The position numbers and the translations under genes were made by a program. 19,245 bases of DNA from the NCBI GenBank assembly GCA_964471755.1, contig CAYYJM010000107.1:1-19245 (forward strand), in the 5' to 3' direction. The notes under the pieces are model-generated. The model did not search any database, was not told the origin of the DNA, and saw only the letters and a list, made by a program, of their open reading frames with translations. The stretch is from CAYYJM01 sp964471755 (GTDB lineage Bacteria; Planctomycetota; Planctomycetia; Gemmatales; Gemmataceae). Below are positions 7,692 to 15,287 of this stretch, piece by piece; the first letter of the stretch is position 1, and the number at the start of each line of letters is the position of its first letter.

Positions 7692-8117
7692 ATGCCGGTG
7701 ACGGTACTTTACAAAACGACGGCCACGGCCACGGGCGGACGGGATGGCCAGGCCGCCACGGCCGACGGCAGCTTCAGCGTCAAACTCTCCACCCCGAAGG
7801 AACTCGGCGGAGCCGGCGGCCCGGGCAACAATCCCGAGCAACTCTTCGCCAGTGGTTACGCTGCCTGCTTCCTCGGCGCGATGAAGTTCGTCGCCTCGCA
7901 GGGCGGTCCGAAGGTTCCCGACGGCACCACGGTGACGGCCACGGTCGGCATCGGCCCCCGTTCCGAGGGCGGCTTCGGCATCGACGTCGAGCTGGCCATC
8001 GCGCTGCCGGGTCTGTCGAAGCAGGACGCCCAGACGCTCGTTGACAAGGCTCATCAGGTCTGCCCCTACTCGAACGCGACACGCAACAACGTGCCGGTTC
8101 GGCTGACGATCGCCTGA
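7692..8117 (+). CDS. ohr: Organic hydroperoxide resistance protein, Ohr subfamily of OsmC/Ohr
   Basis: At 141 residues it has the length of Ohr. Ohr is a cytosolic thiol peroxidase, active as a dimer, that reduces organic and lipid hydroperoxides using lipoyl-type thiols. Seen: VLYKTTATATGGRDG with Arg17, NPEQLFASGYAACF with Glu49 and the peroxidatic Cys59, and VCPYSNATR with the resolving Cys124. These match the Arg, Glu and two Cys of the family active site, so it should be active. The ATG at 7692 has AGGAGG five bases before it. No OhrR-type regulator gene is adjacent. A 7-bp hairpin follows the stop codon before the convergent GTPase gene. Confidence 0.95.
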   Translation: MPVTVLYKTTATATGGRDGQAATADGSFSVKLSTPKELGGAGGPGNNPEQLFASGYAACFLGAMKFVASQGGPKVPDGTTVTATVGIGPRSEGGFGIDVELAIALPGLSKQDAQTLVDKAHQVCPYSNATRNNVPVRLTIA

Positions 8118-8135
8118 CCCGACGAGGTTCTTTTC

Positions 8136-8160
8136 CGTGCCGAGGTTCTGCCCCGGCACG
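8136..8160. terminator. Weak hairpin between convergent ohr and GTPase genes
   Basis: CGTGCCG (8136-8142) pairs with CGGCACG (8154-8160) across an 11-base loop. The plus-strand exit is only moderately T-rich and the minus-strand exit is A-rich, so termination is plausible but not secure. Confidence 0.35.
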
Positions 8161-8190
8161 TCCTATCTCCTGGCCGACGACGATCGGTTC

Positions 8191-9747
8191 TCACAGCCAG
8201 CGATCCCGAGCGTACTGCCACAGCACCTTGCCGACCTCGCGCAGCTGACCCATCACCTTCATCGCCTTGCCGCGATCGGACTCGGCCCGCAATGCCCGCA
8301 GCATGGCCACCGCCCGGGCCTCGTCCAGATCGGCCAGGATCAGCGGCACCAGCCCCTCCTGCACGTTGTACTCCTTGCCCGCCTCCGCACGCACCGGCAC
8401 CAGCGCCGACAGGTGCGGCTTCAGAGCCGCGCTCATCGCCTCCAGCGCCGCAGCGATGTTCTTCTCCTTCGGCGTGACAGGCGATTGCCAGTCGTAGGGA
8501 GGCTCCCACTCCAGCGACGGCGACAGCAGATCGACATGCGTCGCCACGCCGAGAATCGCCGGCACGCGCAGCCCTGGCTGCGTCGCGAACCACGCTGCCA
8601 GGGCGTCGAGCATCGCCTTGTCGGCGGCCCGGGCCGCGTTCCGCGAGTGCTGCACCAGCAGCACCACGTCCGCCTGCCTGACCGCTTCCTGCGTCGAATG
8701 CAGCTGGTCCGCCTTCGGGCCTTCGTTGCCGTAGCCGACCGTGTCGAGCAGCACGAGCTTCGTCGGCACTCCCGGCAGGGCCAGCTCGTAGCGGGCGACG
8801 CCATCGGTCGCAGGCAGCACCGACGTCCGGGCTCGCTGCTCACCCAGCAGAGCGTTCACCAGGCTCGACTTGCCCGCCTTCACCTGGCCGATCAGCGCGA
8901 TCGTGACCGTTGTCGGTTCGGAGAGGACATCTCCGGTCGCTGACGCCCCCGGCTCGCCGGAACGGAATCCGTGCCGCGCCAGTTCCTCGCGATAACGCTT
9001 CGCCCCGAGCTTCATCCGGCCGCTTTGCAGCTCGATCAGATACGTCCCCAGCCGGGCGACCAGGGCCTGATAGAACCACAGGATCAGATCCTGACGCAGG
9101 GCCGCCAGCGGCGACGAGATGCCCATCCGCGCCGCGACGTAGCGCAGGCCGACGTTGATCGGATCGAACACGGCGGACAGGGCGTAGTAGGCATTGCTCA
9201 GGTTCGACCCCGTCCGCGCCGCCCAGTCGCTCCACTCCTTCGCCTGCCGCCACTGATCCACGGTCAGCAGATGGCCGCCCGGCACGGTCTTGTCGACCAG
9301 GTCGTACATGTCGCCGAACGCCAGCTCCAGCACGGCGAGCAGCTCGGGAACCGTCACGCTGCCGACCGGATCGCGCGTCTTCGGATGGTAGAACCGGGCG
9401 ATCTCGTCGGCCATCTCCATCGCCGTCGTCATGAAGAACTGCGGCTGGCTCATCTGGGCTCGATCGAGCTTGTCCGCCGTGGCGGCCCGGGCCTGGACGA
9501 GTTTCCACGCTTCCTCGTCCTTGCGGGTCCAGTACAGCGGCGGAGCCGGCTCCGGACTCGGAAGCAACTTCCGCTGGCCGGACCAGTACGCGGCCAGGCC
9601 CCAGCCGGTGATCAGCGTCAGCAGAAGGCCCCACCAGACGAGCCAGCCCCACGGCTGAAGCCAGAGATGGTAGGCTCCGAGTCCGGCCAGTGCCAGGACC
9701 GGCCCACCGAACAGAACCGCGACGATGGCAACACGCCAGACGCTCAT
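8191..9747 (-). CDS. Membrane-anchored dynamin/Era-like GTPase
   Basis: A 518-residue protein. Two hydrophobic segments at ~6-28 and ~34-55 suggest an N-terminal hairpin anchor. Residues ~60-270 are helical and unassigned. The GTPase domain begins near 282: G1 GQVKAGKSS (Gly287 to Ser294), G3 DTVG (335-338) and a variant G4 THVD (403-406), where the usual NKxD/TKxD lysine is His. This places it among the YfjP-type GTPases with unknown roles in envelope or stress biology. The start at 9747 is chosen over a longer frame because AGGAGG (9755-9760) is seven bases upstream and because it gives an ATGA overlap with the stop of the preceding GTPase gene, so the two should be translationally coupled and may act together. 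Confidence 0.87.
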   Translation of the reverse strand: MSVWRVAIVAVLFGGPVLALAGLGAYHLWLQPWGWLVWWGLLLTLITGWGLAAYWSGQRKLLPSPEPAPPLYWTRKDEEAWKLVQARAATADKLDRAQMSQPQFFMTTAMEMADEIARFYHPKTRDPVGSVTVPELLAVLELAFGDMYDLVDKTVPGGHLLTVDQWRQAKEWSDWAARTGSNLSNAYYALSAVFDPINVGLRYVAARMGISSPLAALRQDLILWFYQALVARLGTYLIELQSGRMKLGAKRYREELARHGFRSGEPGASATGDVLSEPTTVTIALIGQVKAGKSSLVNALLGEQRARTSVLPATDGVARYELALPGVPTKLVLLDTVGYGNEGPKADQLHSTQEAVRQADVVLLVQHSRNAARAADKAMLDALAAWFATQPGLRVPAILGVATHVDLLSPSLEWEPPYDWQSPVTPKEKNIAAALEAMSAALKPHLSALVPVRAEAGKEYNVQEGLVPLILADLDEARAVAMLRALRAESDRGKAMKVMGQLREVGKVLWQYARDRWL

Positions 9748-10934
9748 CGCTTCTCCTCCTTCGGCGTGGTGCCCAGCCACTGCTGCTCGACGCGCTTCAG
9801 TTCCTCCTCGTAGTAGCGGCGCAGGTCTTCCGGCTTCGGAACATGGCCCTGATGCACGGCCCGGTAGTAGTAGCAGAAGGCCCGACCCAGAGCGTACGTC
9901 GAGGCTCCGGCCAGAGCCCCGGCCGCCACCGAGCCGAAGAACGGCACGATCTTCGTCAGCGATCGGATCGCCTGCCGCGTGAGCAGGCCCAGGCCGATCG
10001 CCGAGCCCAGTTCGAGGAAACGCTTTCCGGTCATCGGCTGACCATAGAGCTTCGCCAGGTCGTAGACCATGCGCGACTGGATGCCGGCCAGCATGACCAC
10101 GTCGATGAAGGGAATCGGAATCGCCCCGGCCGAGGCCGCCAGGCTGCTGTACGCCACGATGAACGGCATCGCCTGGCGTTCGTGGAGATCGCTCAGTTCC
10201 TGCGTCGATTCATCGAGCCGGGCCAGCGTCTGGCCCAGGGCGGCCGGCAGCATGTCGTGCAGGGCCTCGCGCAGCACGGGGCCACCGTAGTCCGGCTCGT
10301 TGAAGCCCTCTTCGGCCGGCGTCAGATCGACCAGCACGACGCGCTCGACCAGGCCGGCAAATCGCCGTCGCTGCTCCACCACGCAGTCCTGGAGCGGTTG
10401 CAGCATCGGCGGCAGGTCCCCCTTCGTCTGGCCGAACGGCCCGAACGGGAACGGCAGCGGGTGCTGCTGCTGGGGATAGGCTTCATGCAGACACGTCAGC
10501 ACCAGGAGGGCCGGCAGGTGCGGCTCCTGTCGTTTCACCTGGCTGACCGCCTCGACCAGCTTCTCGACGGCGTGATCGGTCGCCTTGGCCACGACGACCA
10601 GCAGATGGGCTTCCTGGCGGAAGCGGGTGATGTCCTCGGCCGGGTCGTAGCCCGGTTCCTCGAGCCCGCGCGTGTCGAGGAACCGAATCAGCGGAGCCTC
10701 TCTGGTCGGGAAATCGTAGAGCCGGGAGTAGCGCGTGCAGGGCTGAAAGCCGTTGCCGATCTGAGCCTGCTCCGCTCCAGTCAGGTAGCGCACCAGGGAC
10801 GACTTGCCGCTCTGGGTCTTGCCCAGCAGCCAGAAGACCGGCACCGGCATCTTCTCGCGCAGTTCGTTCAACCGGGCCTGGATCTGTTGATCCCGGGCCT
10901 GCGCGGAGAACAGTGATCTGAGCATCTCGAGCAT
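9744..10934 (-). CDS. GTPase with C-terminal DUF697-like membrane region
   Basis: A 396-residue protein with an N-terminal GTPase domain: P-loop GKTQSGKSS (Gly38, Lys44, Ser45) and G3 DTRG (87-90). Where G4 should be there is LTCLHE (146-151), which lacks both the Lys and the Asp that read guanine, so base specificity is doubtful. Residues ~255-355 carry hydrophobic stretches around SAGAIPIPFIDVVMLAGIQ, the DUF697 (YcjF-type) signature, pointing to membrane association. The tail is charged (EEELKRVEQQW). Start ATG at 10934 has AGGAG five bases upstream. Its last codons contain the ribosome site of the second GTPase, with which it forms an ATGA overlap. The pair looks like a two-component GTPase system; its process is unknown. 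Confidence 0.87.
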   Translation of the reverse strand: MLEMLRSLFSAQARDQQIQARLNELREKMPVPVFWLLGKTQSGKSSLVRYLTGAEQAQIGNGFQPCTRYSRLYDFPTREAPLIRFLDTRGLEEPGYDPAEDITRFRQEAHLLVVVAKATDHAVEKLVEAVSQVKRQEPHLPALLVLTCLHEAYPQQQHPLPFPFGPFGQTKGDLPPMLQPLQDCVVEQRRRFAGLVERVVLVDLTPAEEGFNEPDYGGPVLREALHDMLPAALGQTLARLDESTQELSDLHERQAMPFIVAYSSLAASAGAIPIPFIDVVMLAGIQSRMVYDLAKLYGQPMTGKRFLELGSAIGLGLLTRQAIRSLTKIVPFFGSVAAGALAGASTYALGRAFCYYYRAVHQGHVPKPEDLRRYYEEELKRVEQQWLGTTPKEEKR

Positions 10935-11063
10935 GATGTCTCCTCCCGCTCTCCTTCAATGGACAGCCTCGACCGGGCATGTCGCCGCGAATCGCGAATG
11001 GGGTTCTCCGAGGCAGTGTATCGCGCGGACGGCGAACCTGGCGTTGCCCCGGATGTCGTGTGC

Positions 11064-11069
11064 TAGAAT
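11064..11069 (+). promoter_or_regulatory. Possible -10 box for the HAD-phosphorylase operon
   Basis: TAGAAT stands 24 bases before the HAD start in the 159-base divergent spacer. The nearest -35-like sequence, TTGCCC (11044-11049), is only 14 bases away, so the promoter is weakly supported. Confidence 0.3.
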
Positions 11070-11093
11070 AGTTTAGTCGTTTGAGGGAACGTG

Positions 11094-11756
11094 ATGAATC
11101 CGCGCGTGCTGACCTTTGACATTTTCGGAACGGTTCTCGACTGGCGTACCGGCCTGGAACGCGACCTGGCCAGTCGGGACATCGCCCTGACACCAGCCCG
11201 GTTCGAGGGCCTCCTCGCCTGCCAGGCCCGGCTCGAAACGCAGCAGTTTCGCACCTACGCCGAGATCACGCGCCGCAGTCTGGTCGAGGTCCTGGCCCTG
11301 CCCGAGGACGAAGCCGCCGCGCTCGGCCACAATGTCGGCCACTGGCCTCTGTACGCCGACTCGGCCCGGGCTCTGCACCGCCTGCTCGATCACACCCCGT
11401 GCCTGGCGATGACCAACAGTGACCGCGTCCACGGTGAGCAGGTCCAGGGACACCTCGGTTTTCGTCTCACGCACTGGATCTGCGCCGAGGACGTCCACGT
11501 GTACAAGCCGAGTCCGGTCTTCTGGCAGGCCGTGGCCGCCCGAACCGGCTTCGCCCTGGATCGCTCCTGGTGGCACGTCTCTGCCTATGGCGACTACGAC
11601 CTGGAGACGGCCCACGCACTGGGTCTGACCACGATCTACGTCGAGCGACCGCACTCCCAGCCTGGCCCGGCCGACCATGTGGTTCGCGACCTCGATGAGC
11701 TGGCCGACCTCGTCGGCAGGCTCGCCGACTCCCCCTCCCTGGCGACCGGCAGATGA
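11094..11756 (+). CDS. HAD-superfamily hydrolase, haloacid dehalogenase type II-like
   Basis: 220 residues from the ATG at 11094, preferred over the GTG just before it because GAGG (11083-11086) is seven bases away. All HAD motifs are present: motif I DIFGT with nucleophile Asp9, motif II TNSD (107-110), motif III Lys138 in YKPSP, and motif IV GDYD (166-169). Phe in place of Asp two residues after the nucleophile is the 2-haloacid dehalogenase arrangement rather than the phosphatase one, yet the true substrate may well be another small carboxylate or phosphate. The alpha-helical cap lies between motifs I and II. The stop overlaps the start of the phosphorylase gene as ATGA, so both are translated together. 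Confidence 0.9.
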   Translation: MNPRVLTFDIFGTVLDWRTGLERDLASRDIALTPARFEGLLACQARLETQQFRTYAEITRRSLVEVLALPEDEAAALGHNVGHWPLYADSARALHRLLDHTPCLAMTNSDRVHGEQVQGHLGFRLTHWICAEDVHVYKPSPVFWQAVAARTGFALDRSWWHVSAYGDYDLETAHALGLTTIYVERPHSQPGPADHVVRDLDELADLVGRLADSPSLATGR

Positions 11757-12493
11757 GGCCCGTCGTTCTGTTCGCGCTGCGCCGCGAGATGCAGCCCTTT
11801 CGACGCCTCTTCCGAACCTGTCGGCCGATCGCACACACCACCTGTCCGGCCTGGCACTGTGACGATCCCTTCGGGTCGATCGAACTGTACCAGACCGGCC
11901 TCGGCCCGGCAGCCGTGGAGCGGGCCCTGGTTGAGATTCTGCCGCACCGACCGACATGCGTGCTGCTCGCCGGCTTCTCCGGTGCCCTGACCGCGAATCT
12001 CTCGGTGGGCCAACTGATCCTGGCCCATGAGGTGCGAACGCCGGCCGGCGCGAGCTACCCCGTGACGCTGAACCTGAGTGTCCCGGAGGCCATCACGGGG
12101 GCGATCCTCGCCACGGAACGGATCGTCAGCGGGACGGCCGAGAAGGAATCGCTCCACGCCTCGACGGGAGCCCTGGCCGTCGATCTGGAATCGGCGACGG
12201 CGGCCCGGCGATGTTACGAGGCCGGCGTACCGTTCGGCTGTCTGCGAGCCATTTCCGACGATGTGACCTGGGATCTGCCGGCGGAACTGGACCAGATCGT
12301 GGAGGGTGAGCGCATTCGACCGTGGCGACTCTTCCTCGCCCTGTGTCGTCGCCCGGGTCTGATCGCGGACTTGCTCCGACTGGCGCGACAGACCCGACTC
12401 GCGGCGGAAGCCCTGGCCCAGGGCTTGCGAACGGCCCTCAATGAGGCGGGGTGTCCGCCGGGGTCTTCTCCGACGGCTCCAGCCGGTGAATGA
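11753..12493 (+). CDS. Nucleoside phosphorylase-like protein, HpnG type
   Basis: A 246-residue member of the PNP/UDP phosphorylase superfamily (PF01048). Seen: an opening strand VVLFALRREMQPF, the glycine-rich GFSGAL near 74-79, GQLILAHEV, the ribose-binding type motif DLES (144-147), and LRAISDD (164-170) whose Asp would act on the base. The DLES and LRAISDD spacing with a C-terminal helical tail most resembles HpnG, the hopanoid-associated phosphorylase that removes adenine from adenosylhopane; futalosine or MTA/SAH nucleosidase roles are alternatives. No squalene-hopene genes are in the window. It starts by ATGA overlap with the HAD gene, and its last 56 bases overlap the 3' end of the convergent diguanylate cyclase gene. 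Confidence 0.8.
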   Translation: MRPVVLFALRREMQPFRRLFRTCRPIAHTTCPAWHCDDPFGSIELYQTGLGPAAVERALVEILPHRPTCVLLAGFSGALTANLSVGQLILAHEVRTPAGASYPVTLNLSVPEAITGAILATERIVSGTAEKESLHASTGALAVDLESATAARRCYEAGVPFGCLRAISDDVTWDLPAELDQIVEGERIRPWRLFLALCRRPGLIADLLRLARQTRLAAEALAQGLRTALNEAGCPPGSSPTAPAGE

Positions 12494-13474
12494 TCGAGCG
12501 ATTTCGGCCGGTCTTCTTGGCCGTACTCAGAGCCGCCGCCGCCAGTGAGTACATCGTCTGGAAATCCGGATTCAGGCCGCCCTCGGCGACGGCGAAGCCG
12601 AGACTGACCGTGATCCGGATGGCGACGCCGTTGTAGTCGATCGGCGTATTCGCCACGGTGGCCCGGATCCGCTCGGCCAGGCCGACGGCCCCTTCCCAGT
12701 TCGTCTCCCGGGCGATGATCAGGAACTCTTCGCCGCCGATTCGCCCGACCGAATCGACGACCTCACGCACCGTCGCGGTGAGGATGCGTGCCAGGCCGAC
12801 GAGTGCCGCATCGCCGCCGGTGTGCAGGTAGTCCGAATTGACCTGGCGAAAGAGATCGACGTCGAGCAGGCCCATCGCCAGTGGATTCTGATAGCGGGCG
12901 TGCCGCTTCAACTCGGCCAGGGCCAGACCGTCCATCGCCCGGCGATTGAACAGGCCGGTCAGCGGATCAGTCAGGGCCAGTCGTTTCATCTCCTCGGCCT
13001 GCTGTTGCAGATCGCGGTTGGCCCGTTCGAGATCGCGGGTCCGTTCGGTGACGCGCTGCTCGAGATCCAGGTTGAGCGAGCGGAGTTCTTCCAGCAGTTG
13101 CGACCGACTCCGTTCGAGGATAAACTTCTCGGCCGCGTTCCGAAGAACCTGGAGCAGGTCGTCGGTTCGCCAGGGTTTCAGGAAGTAGTGGTAGATGTGG
13201 GCTCGGTTGATCGACTCGACGGCGTCTTCCAGCTCGGCGTAGCCGGTCATGAGAAGGCGCACGGTGTGGGGAGANNNNNNNNNNCGACGCCACTGCGGCC
13301 CGGCATCCGCTGATCGGAGAGGATCAGATCGATGGTGTGGTTCGCGAAGACCGCCTGGGCAGCGTCAGCCGAGCTGGCGGTAAGGACGTTGAATTCCGGG
13401 GACAGCAGTGCTGCCAAAGTGGGCAGGATGTACGGCTCGTCATCCACGACCAGAAGGGTGCATTTGTTGGTCAC
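12438..13474 (-). CDS. Response regulator with GGDEF domain (diguanylate cyclase), split by an assembly gap
   Basis: The two open frames on either side of the N run belong to one gene. N-terminal receiver: LLVVDDEP, phospho-acceptor Asp in ILSDQRMPG, then after the gap LLMTGY and the Lys of FLKPW. A coiled coil (LLEELRSLNLDLEQRVTER) links it to a GGDEF domain with DPLTGLFNRR and active GGEEF, so it should make cyclic di-GMP when phosphorylated. The position of the inhibitory I-site reads EVVD instead of RxxD, so product inhibition may be absent. Start: GTG at 13474 with GGGAG seven bases upstream; an ATG at 13492 would add six residues. Read as written, the 10 N break the frame. No histidine kinase is adjacent. 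Its 3' end overlaps the phosphorylase gene by 56 bases. Confidence 0.85.
13275..13284. other. Assembly gap (10 N) inside the receiver domain
   Basis: Ten N stand between the codons for QRMPGRSGV and SPHTVRLLMTGY. Receiver domains of this type normally have about nine residues between these points, so the true gap is probably about 26 bases. Any length leaving remainder two on division by three restores the frame; 10 does not. Confidence 0.95.
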
Positions 13475-13628
13475 GACGCTGCTCCCAGTCATCGAGCAGG
13501 GGCAAAACGCAGAACTAGAGGGCAACTCCCACACGGTCGGTGCATCCTAGCATTTTCGACGGGAGAAAGCCAGGCAGTATCTGTCAAGCAAGGGAGGAAG
13601 GAAATATCAGACTTTTCTGTATTCGCGC

Positions 13629-13657
13629 TTGATCTGGCATAATCCGAACTTTAGAAT
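13629..13657 (+). promoter_or_regulatory. Sigma70-type promoter of the candidate structured RNA
   Basis: TTGATC (13629-13634) and TAGAAT (13652-13657) are exactly 17 bases apart, matching the consensus boxes at four and five of six positions with ideal spacing. It is the best promoter match seen in the window. Transcription would start near 13664, just before the first strong hairpin. Confidence 0.55.
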
Positions 13658-13663
13658 CTCGTG

Positions 13664-14018
13664 TCATGATTGGGAATTCCTGAGGAAGGATGTCCCTCAA
13701 TTATGGATTCCTGCGTGGTTTGTCTCAGGATTCTTTGAACCCTGCGCACCCACGGAAGGGTCTAATTACTGGGCCACCCCACTCCGGGGTCCGCATGCCC
13801 GGCTCGAAGAGTCCGTGCGGAACCTAGTTTCTTCCTCGGGGTTTGAGGAGAGGGGTGCAGCAGTGAACAAGACACCCGAACACCGGCCTCAGCCGGCTGT
13901 CCCTGGGGAAGTTTTCGCATGACGCCAACTTTCCTGAAGGGGGATGTTGTTTCGCTTCTCCGCGTGAGGAAGAAGTGAGCCGACATTCATCCTGGGCAGC
14001 TTGTCGGGCCGGCTTTTT
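13664..14018 (+). ncRNA. Candidate structured RNA of ~355 nt upstream of the sigma factor gene
   Basis: Between promoter and terminator lies a chain of strong helices. P1: 13674-13684 with 13724-13733, ten pairs and one bulge. P2: 13742-13751 with 13853-13863, ten pairs and one bulged A, enclosing a 14-pair hairpin (13788-13824, tip CTC GAA GAG) and a six-pair hairpin (13832-13850). P3: 13883-13887 with 13892-13896. P4: 13907-13913 with 13927-13934. P5: 13955-13961 with 13968-13975. A long-range helix 13891-13897 with 14008-14014 competes with P3. Base composition is poorer in GC than the genes around it. I saw none of the conserved cores of RNase P RNA, tmRNA, SRP RNA or 6S RNA. It may be a free RNA or a leader of the sigma factor gene. 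The helices are seen; function is unknown. A 97-codon open frame (13629-13922) crosses it but looks non-coding. Confidence 0.45.
13978..14018 (+). terminator. Terminator-like hairpin with T5 run
   Basis: GCCGACA (13979-13985) pairs with TGTCGG (14002-14007) and, past a bulged G, C14009; alternatively AGCC (13978-13981) pairs with GGCT (14011-14014) outside GACA/TGTC. TTTTT at 14014-14018 follows at once. This is the only hairpin in the window followed by a clear T run. It would end the candidate RNA or attenuate transcription into the sigma factor gene. Confidence 0.5.
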
Positions 14019-14202
14019 CATTGGCTGACTACGGGATCGGAGAACAAGGAACCGCCAACCAGCGTAGAATACCGATGGAGAATCTGGTTTCTGCGTTTCT
14101 GGGTGGGCTGGCGGTCGTTGTGGGAGACTACGGAGTCCCGCGGCGCGTTCGCCGTTGCTTCCAGGAATGGATCAGCCTCGACTTTCAGGAAAGACGGCAA
14201 CC
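14019..14202 (+). other. Leader region of the sigma factor gene
   Basis: Not convincingly coding. It contains a perfect 7-bp long-range pairing, ACCGCCA (14051-14057) with TGGCGGT (14109-14115), a TAGAAT at 14065-14070 without a fitting -35 box, and a direct repeat of GACTACGG. A frame open from a TTG at 14155 would extend the sigma factor by 16 residues; the ATG at 14167 is a possible alternative start. Confidence 0.4.
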
Positions 14203-15213
14203 ATGAAAACGCGACGTCGTAAGCGGGCCCCGATTGTGGAGGAACCCGTGAGCGCGACTCCCACCGCCACCATCTTTTCTTCCGACCTGCTGACCCCTGA
14301 GGAAGAACGAGAACTGCTGGCCGAGTTCTGGGAAATCAAGAGCGAACTGGTCCGTGTCCTGATCCGTACTTTCACCCGGCTGCGGCAGCATCGACCCGCT
14401 CTCGAACCCTGGCCCATGGCCCAGTTCATCCGGGAACACTGTACGCCCGAAGCGCGTGGCACCGTCGCCATTCGCCGCCTCCACGACCGCTACGTCCACT
14501 TCAAGCACCGACTCGCCTCCGCCAACATCCGCCTGGCCGCCCACGTCGCCAAGCGCTTCCGGCACCACGCCCTGAGCTATGCCGACCTCCTTCAGGAAGC
14601 CGTGTGCGGCCTGATGCAGGCGATCGATCGCTTCGACGTCTCGCACGGAACCCGCCTGGCCACCTACGCCACCTGGTGGATTCGCCAGACGCTCCAGATT
14701 GCCGTCGCTCGACAGAGCCACCTGGTAAGCCTCTCGCCGCACCACCTCCAGGAACTGGGCCTGCTTCAGCAGGAATCCGAGGCGCTGGCACACGGCGGCA
14801 AGCACCTACCGACTCCCCAGGAACTCGCCTCGCGTACCGGCAGCAGCCTTGAACATCTGACCCACCTACAAACGGCCACTCGCACTCCGGTCTCCCTGAA
14901 CGCCGTCCTCGACGATGACAGCGATTTCAAACTGACCGAGGCCATGCCGGACAACGACAGCTCGGTTCAGCGGAAAAATTCCGAACGTCAGGAGGCCCTC
15001 AACTACCTGATGGAGAACCTCCGCCCCCGCGAACGCAAGGTCCTCGACCTTCGCTTCGGCCTGACCGGCAACGGCACGCATAGTCTCCGCCAGATCGGTC
15101 ATCTACTCCGCATCAGCAAGGAGCGCGTGCGGCAGATTCAGAACCGAGCCCTGGAAAAGCTCCGCGTCTCGGCCGACCGTGTCGGCTGGGAACCGAGTCT
15201 CCTGCTGGGCTAA
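14203..15213 (+). CDS. Sigma-70 family RNA polymerase sigma factor (RpoD/RpoS-like, non-ECF)
   Basis: 336 residues from the ATG at 14203. Region 2 begins near 108 (NIRLAAHVAKRF, SYADLLQEAVCGLMQAIDRFD, then the -10-reading YATWWIRQ at ~155). Region 3 has PTPQELASRTG, and region 4 begins near 270 (LRPRERKVLDLRFGL, then helix-turn-helix SLRQIGHLLRISKERVRQIQNRALEKLR). This directs RNA polymerase to promoters. The full set of regions makes it a group 2 or 3 sigma factor, not an ECF type. It is shorter than a housekeeping RpoD, lacks an obvious region 1.1 and has a ~90-residue helical N-terminus (LTPEEERELLAEFWEIKSELVRVLIRTF). The basic start MKTRRRKRAP looks natural, but AGGA is 12 bases upstream, so the start is only fairly sure. 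No anti-sigma gene adjoins it. Confidence 0.9.
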   Translation: MKTRRRKRAPIVEEPVSATPTATIFSSDLLTPEEERELLAEFWEIKSELVRVLIRTFTRLRQHRPALEPWPMAQFIREHCTPEARGTVAIRRLHDRYVHFKHRLASANIRLAAHVAKRFRHHALSYADLLQEAVCGLMQAIDRFDVSHGTRLATYATWWIRQTLQIAVARQSHLVSLSPHHLQELGLLQQESEALAHGGKHLPTPQELASRTGSSLEHLTHLQTATRTPVSLNAVLDDDSDFKLTEAMPDNDSSVQRKNSERQEALNYLMENLRPRERKVLDLRFGLTGNGTHSLRQIGHLLRISKERVRQIQNRALEKLRVSADRVGWEPSLLLG

Positions 15214-15287
15214 GCAACCGGTACGGAGCCCGTAACGTCAGCAAGGACGTCGGAACGTCGAACACTTGCTGGCATCACGGGGTCCGG

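Noticed and set aside
9748..9780. Longer N-terminus for the second GTPase
   Set aside because: The ATG at 9747 has a well-placed AGGAGG and gives an ATGA overlap; the extra 11 residues lie inside the preceding gene and lack a ribosome site.
9690..10916. Long plus-strand open frame of ~400 codons
   Set aside because: Antisense shadow of the DUF697 GTPase gene in GC-rich DNA; the minus strand has the P-loop, DxxG and a ribosome site.
13629..13922. 97-codon plus-strand open frame
   Set aside because: No ribosome site at its start, codon use unlike neighbours, no recognisable motif, and it overlaps a promoter and strong RNA helices; better read as non-coding.
13664..14018. RNase P RNA, tmRNA, SRP RNA or 6S RNA
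   Set aside because: The conserved cores (for example the P4 strands of RNase P, the tRNA-like ends and tag frame of tmRNA, the SRP apical loop) are not present, and the fold is not a single long rod as in 6S.
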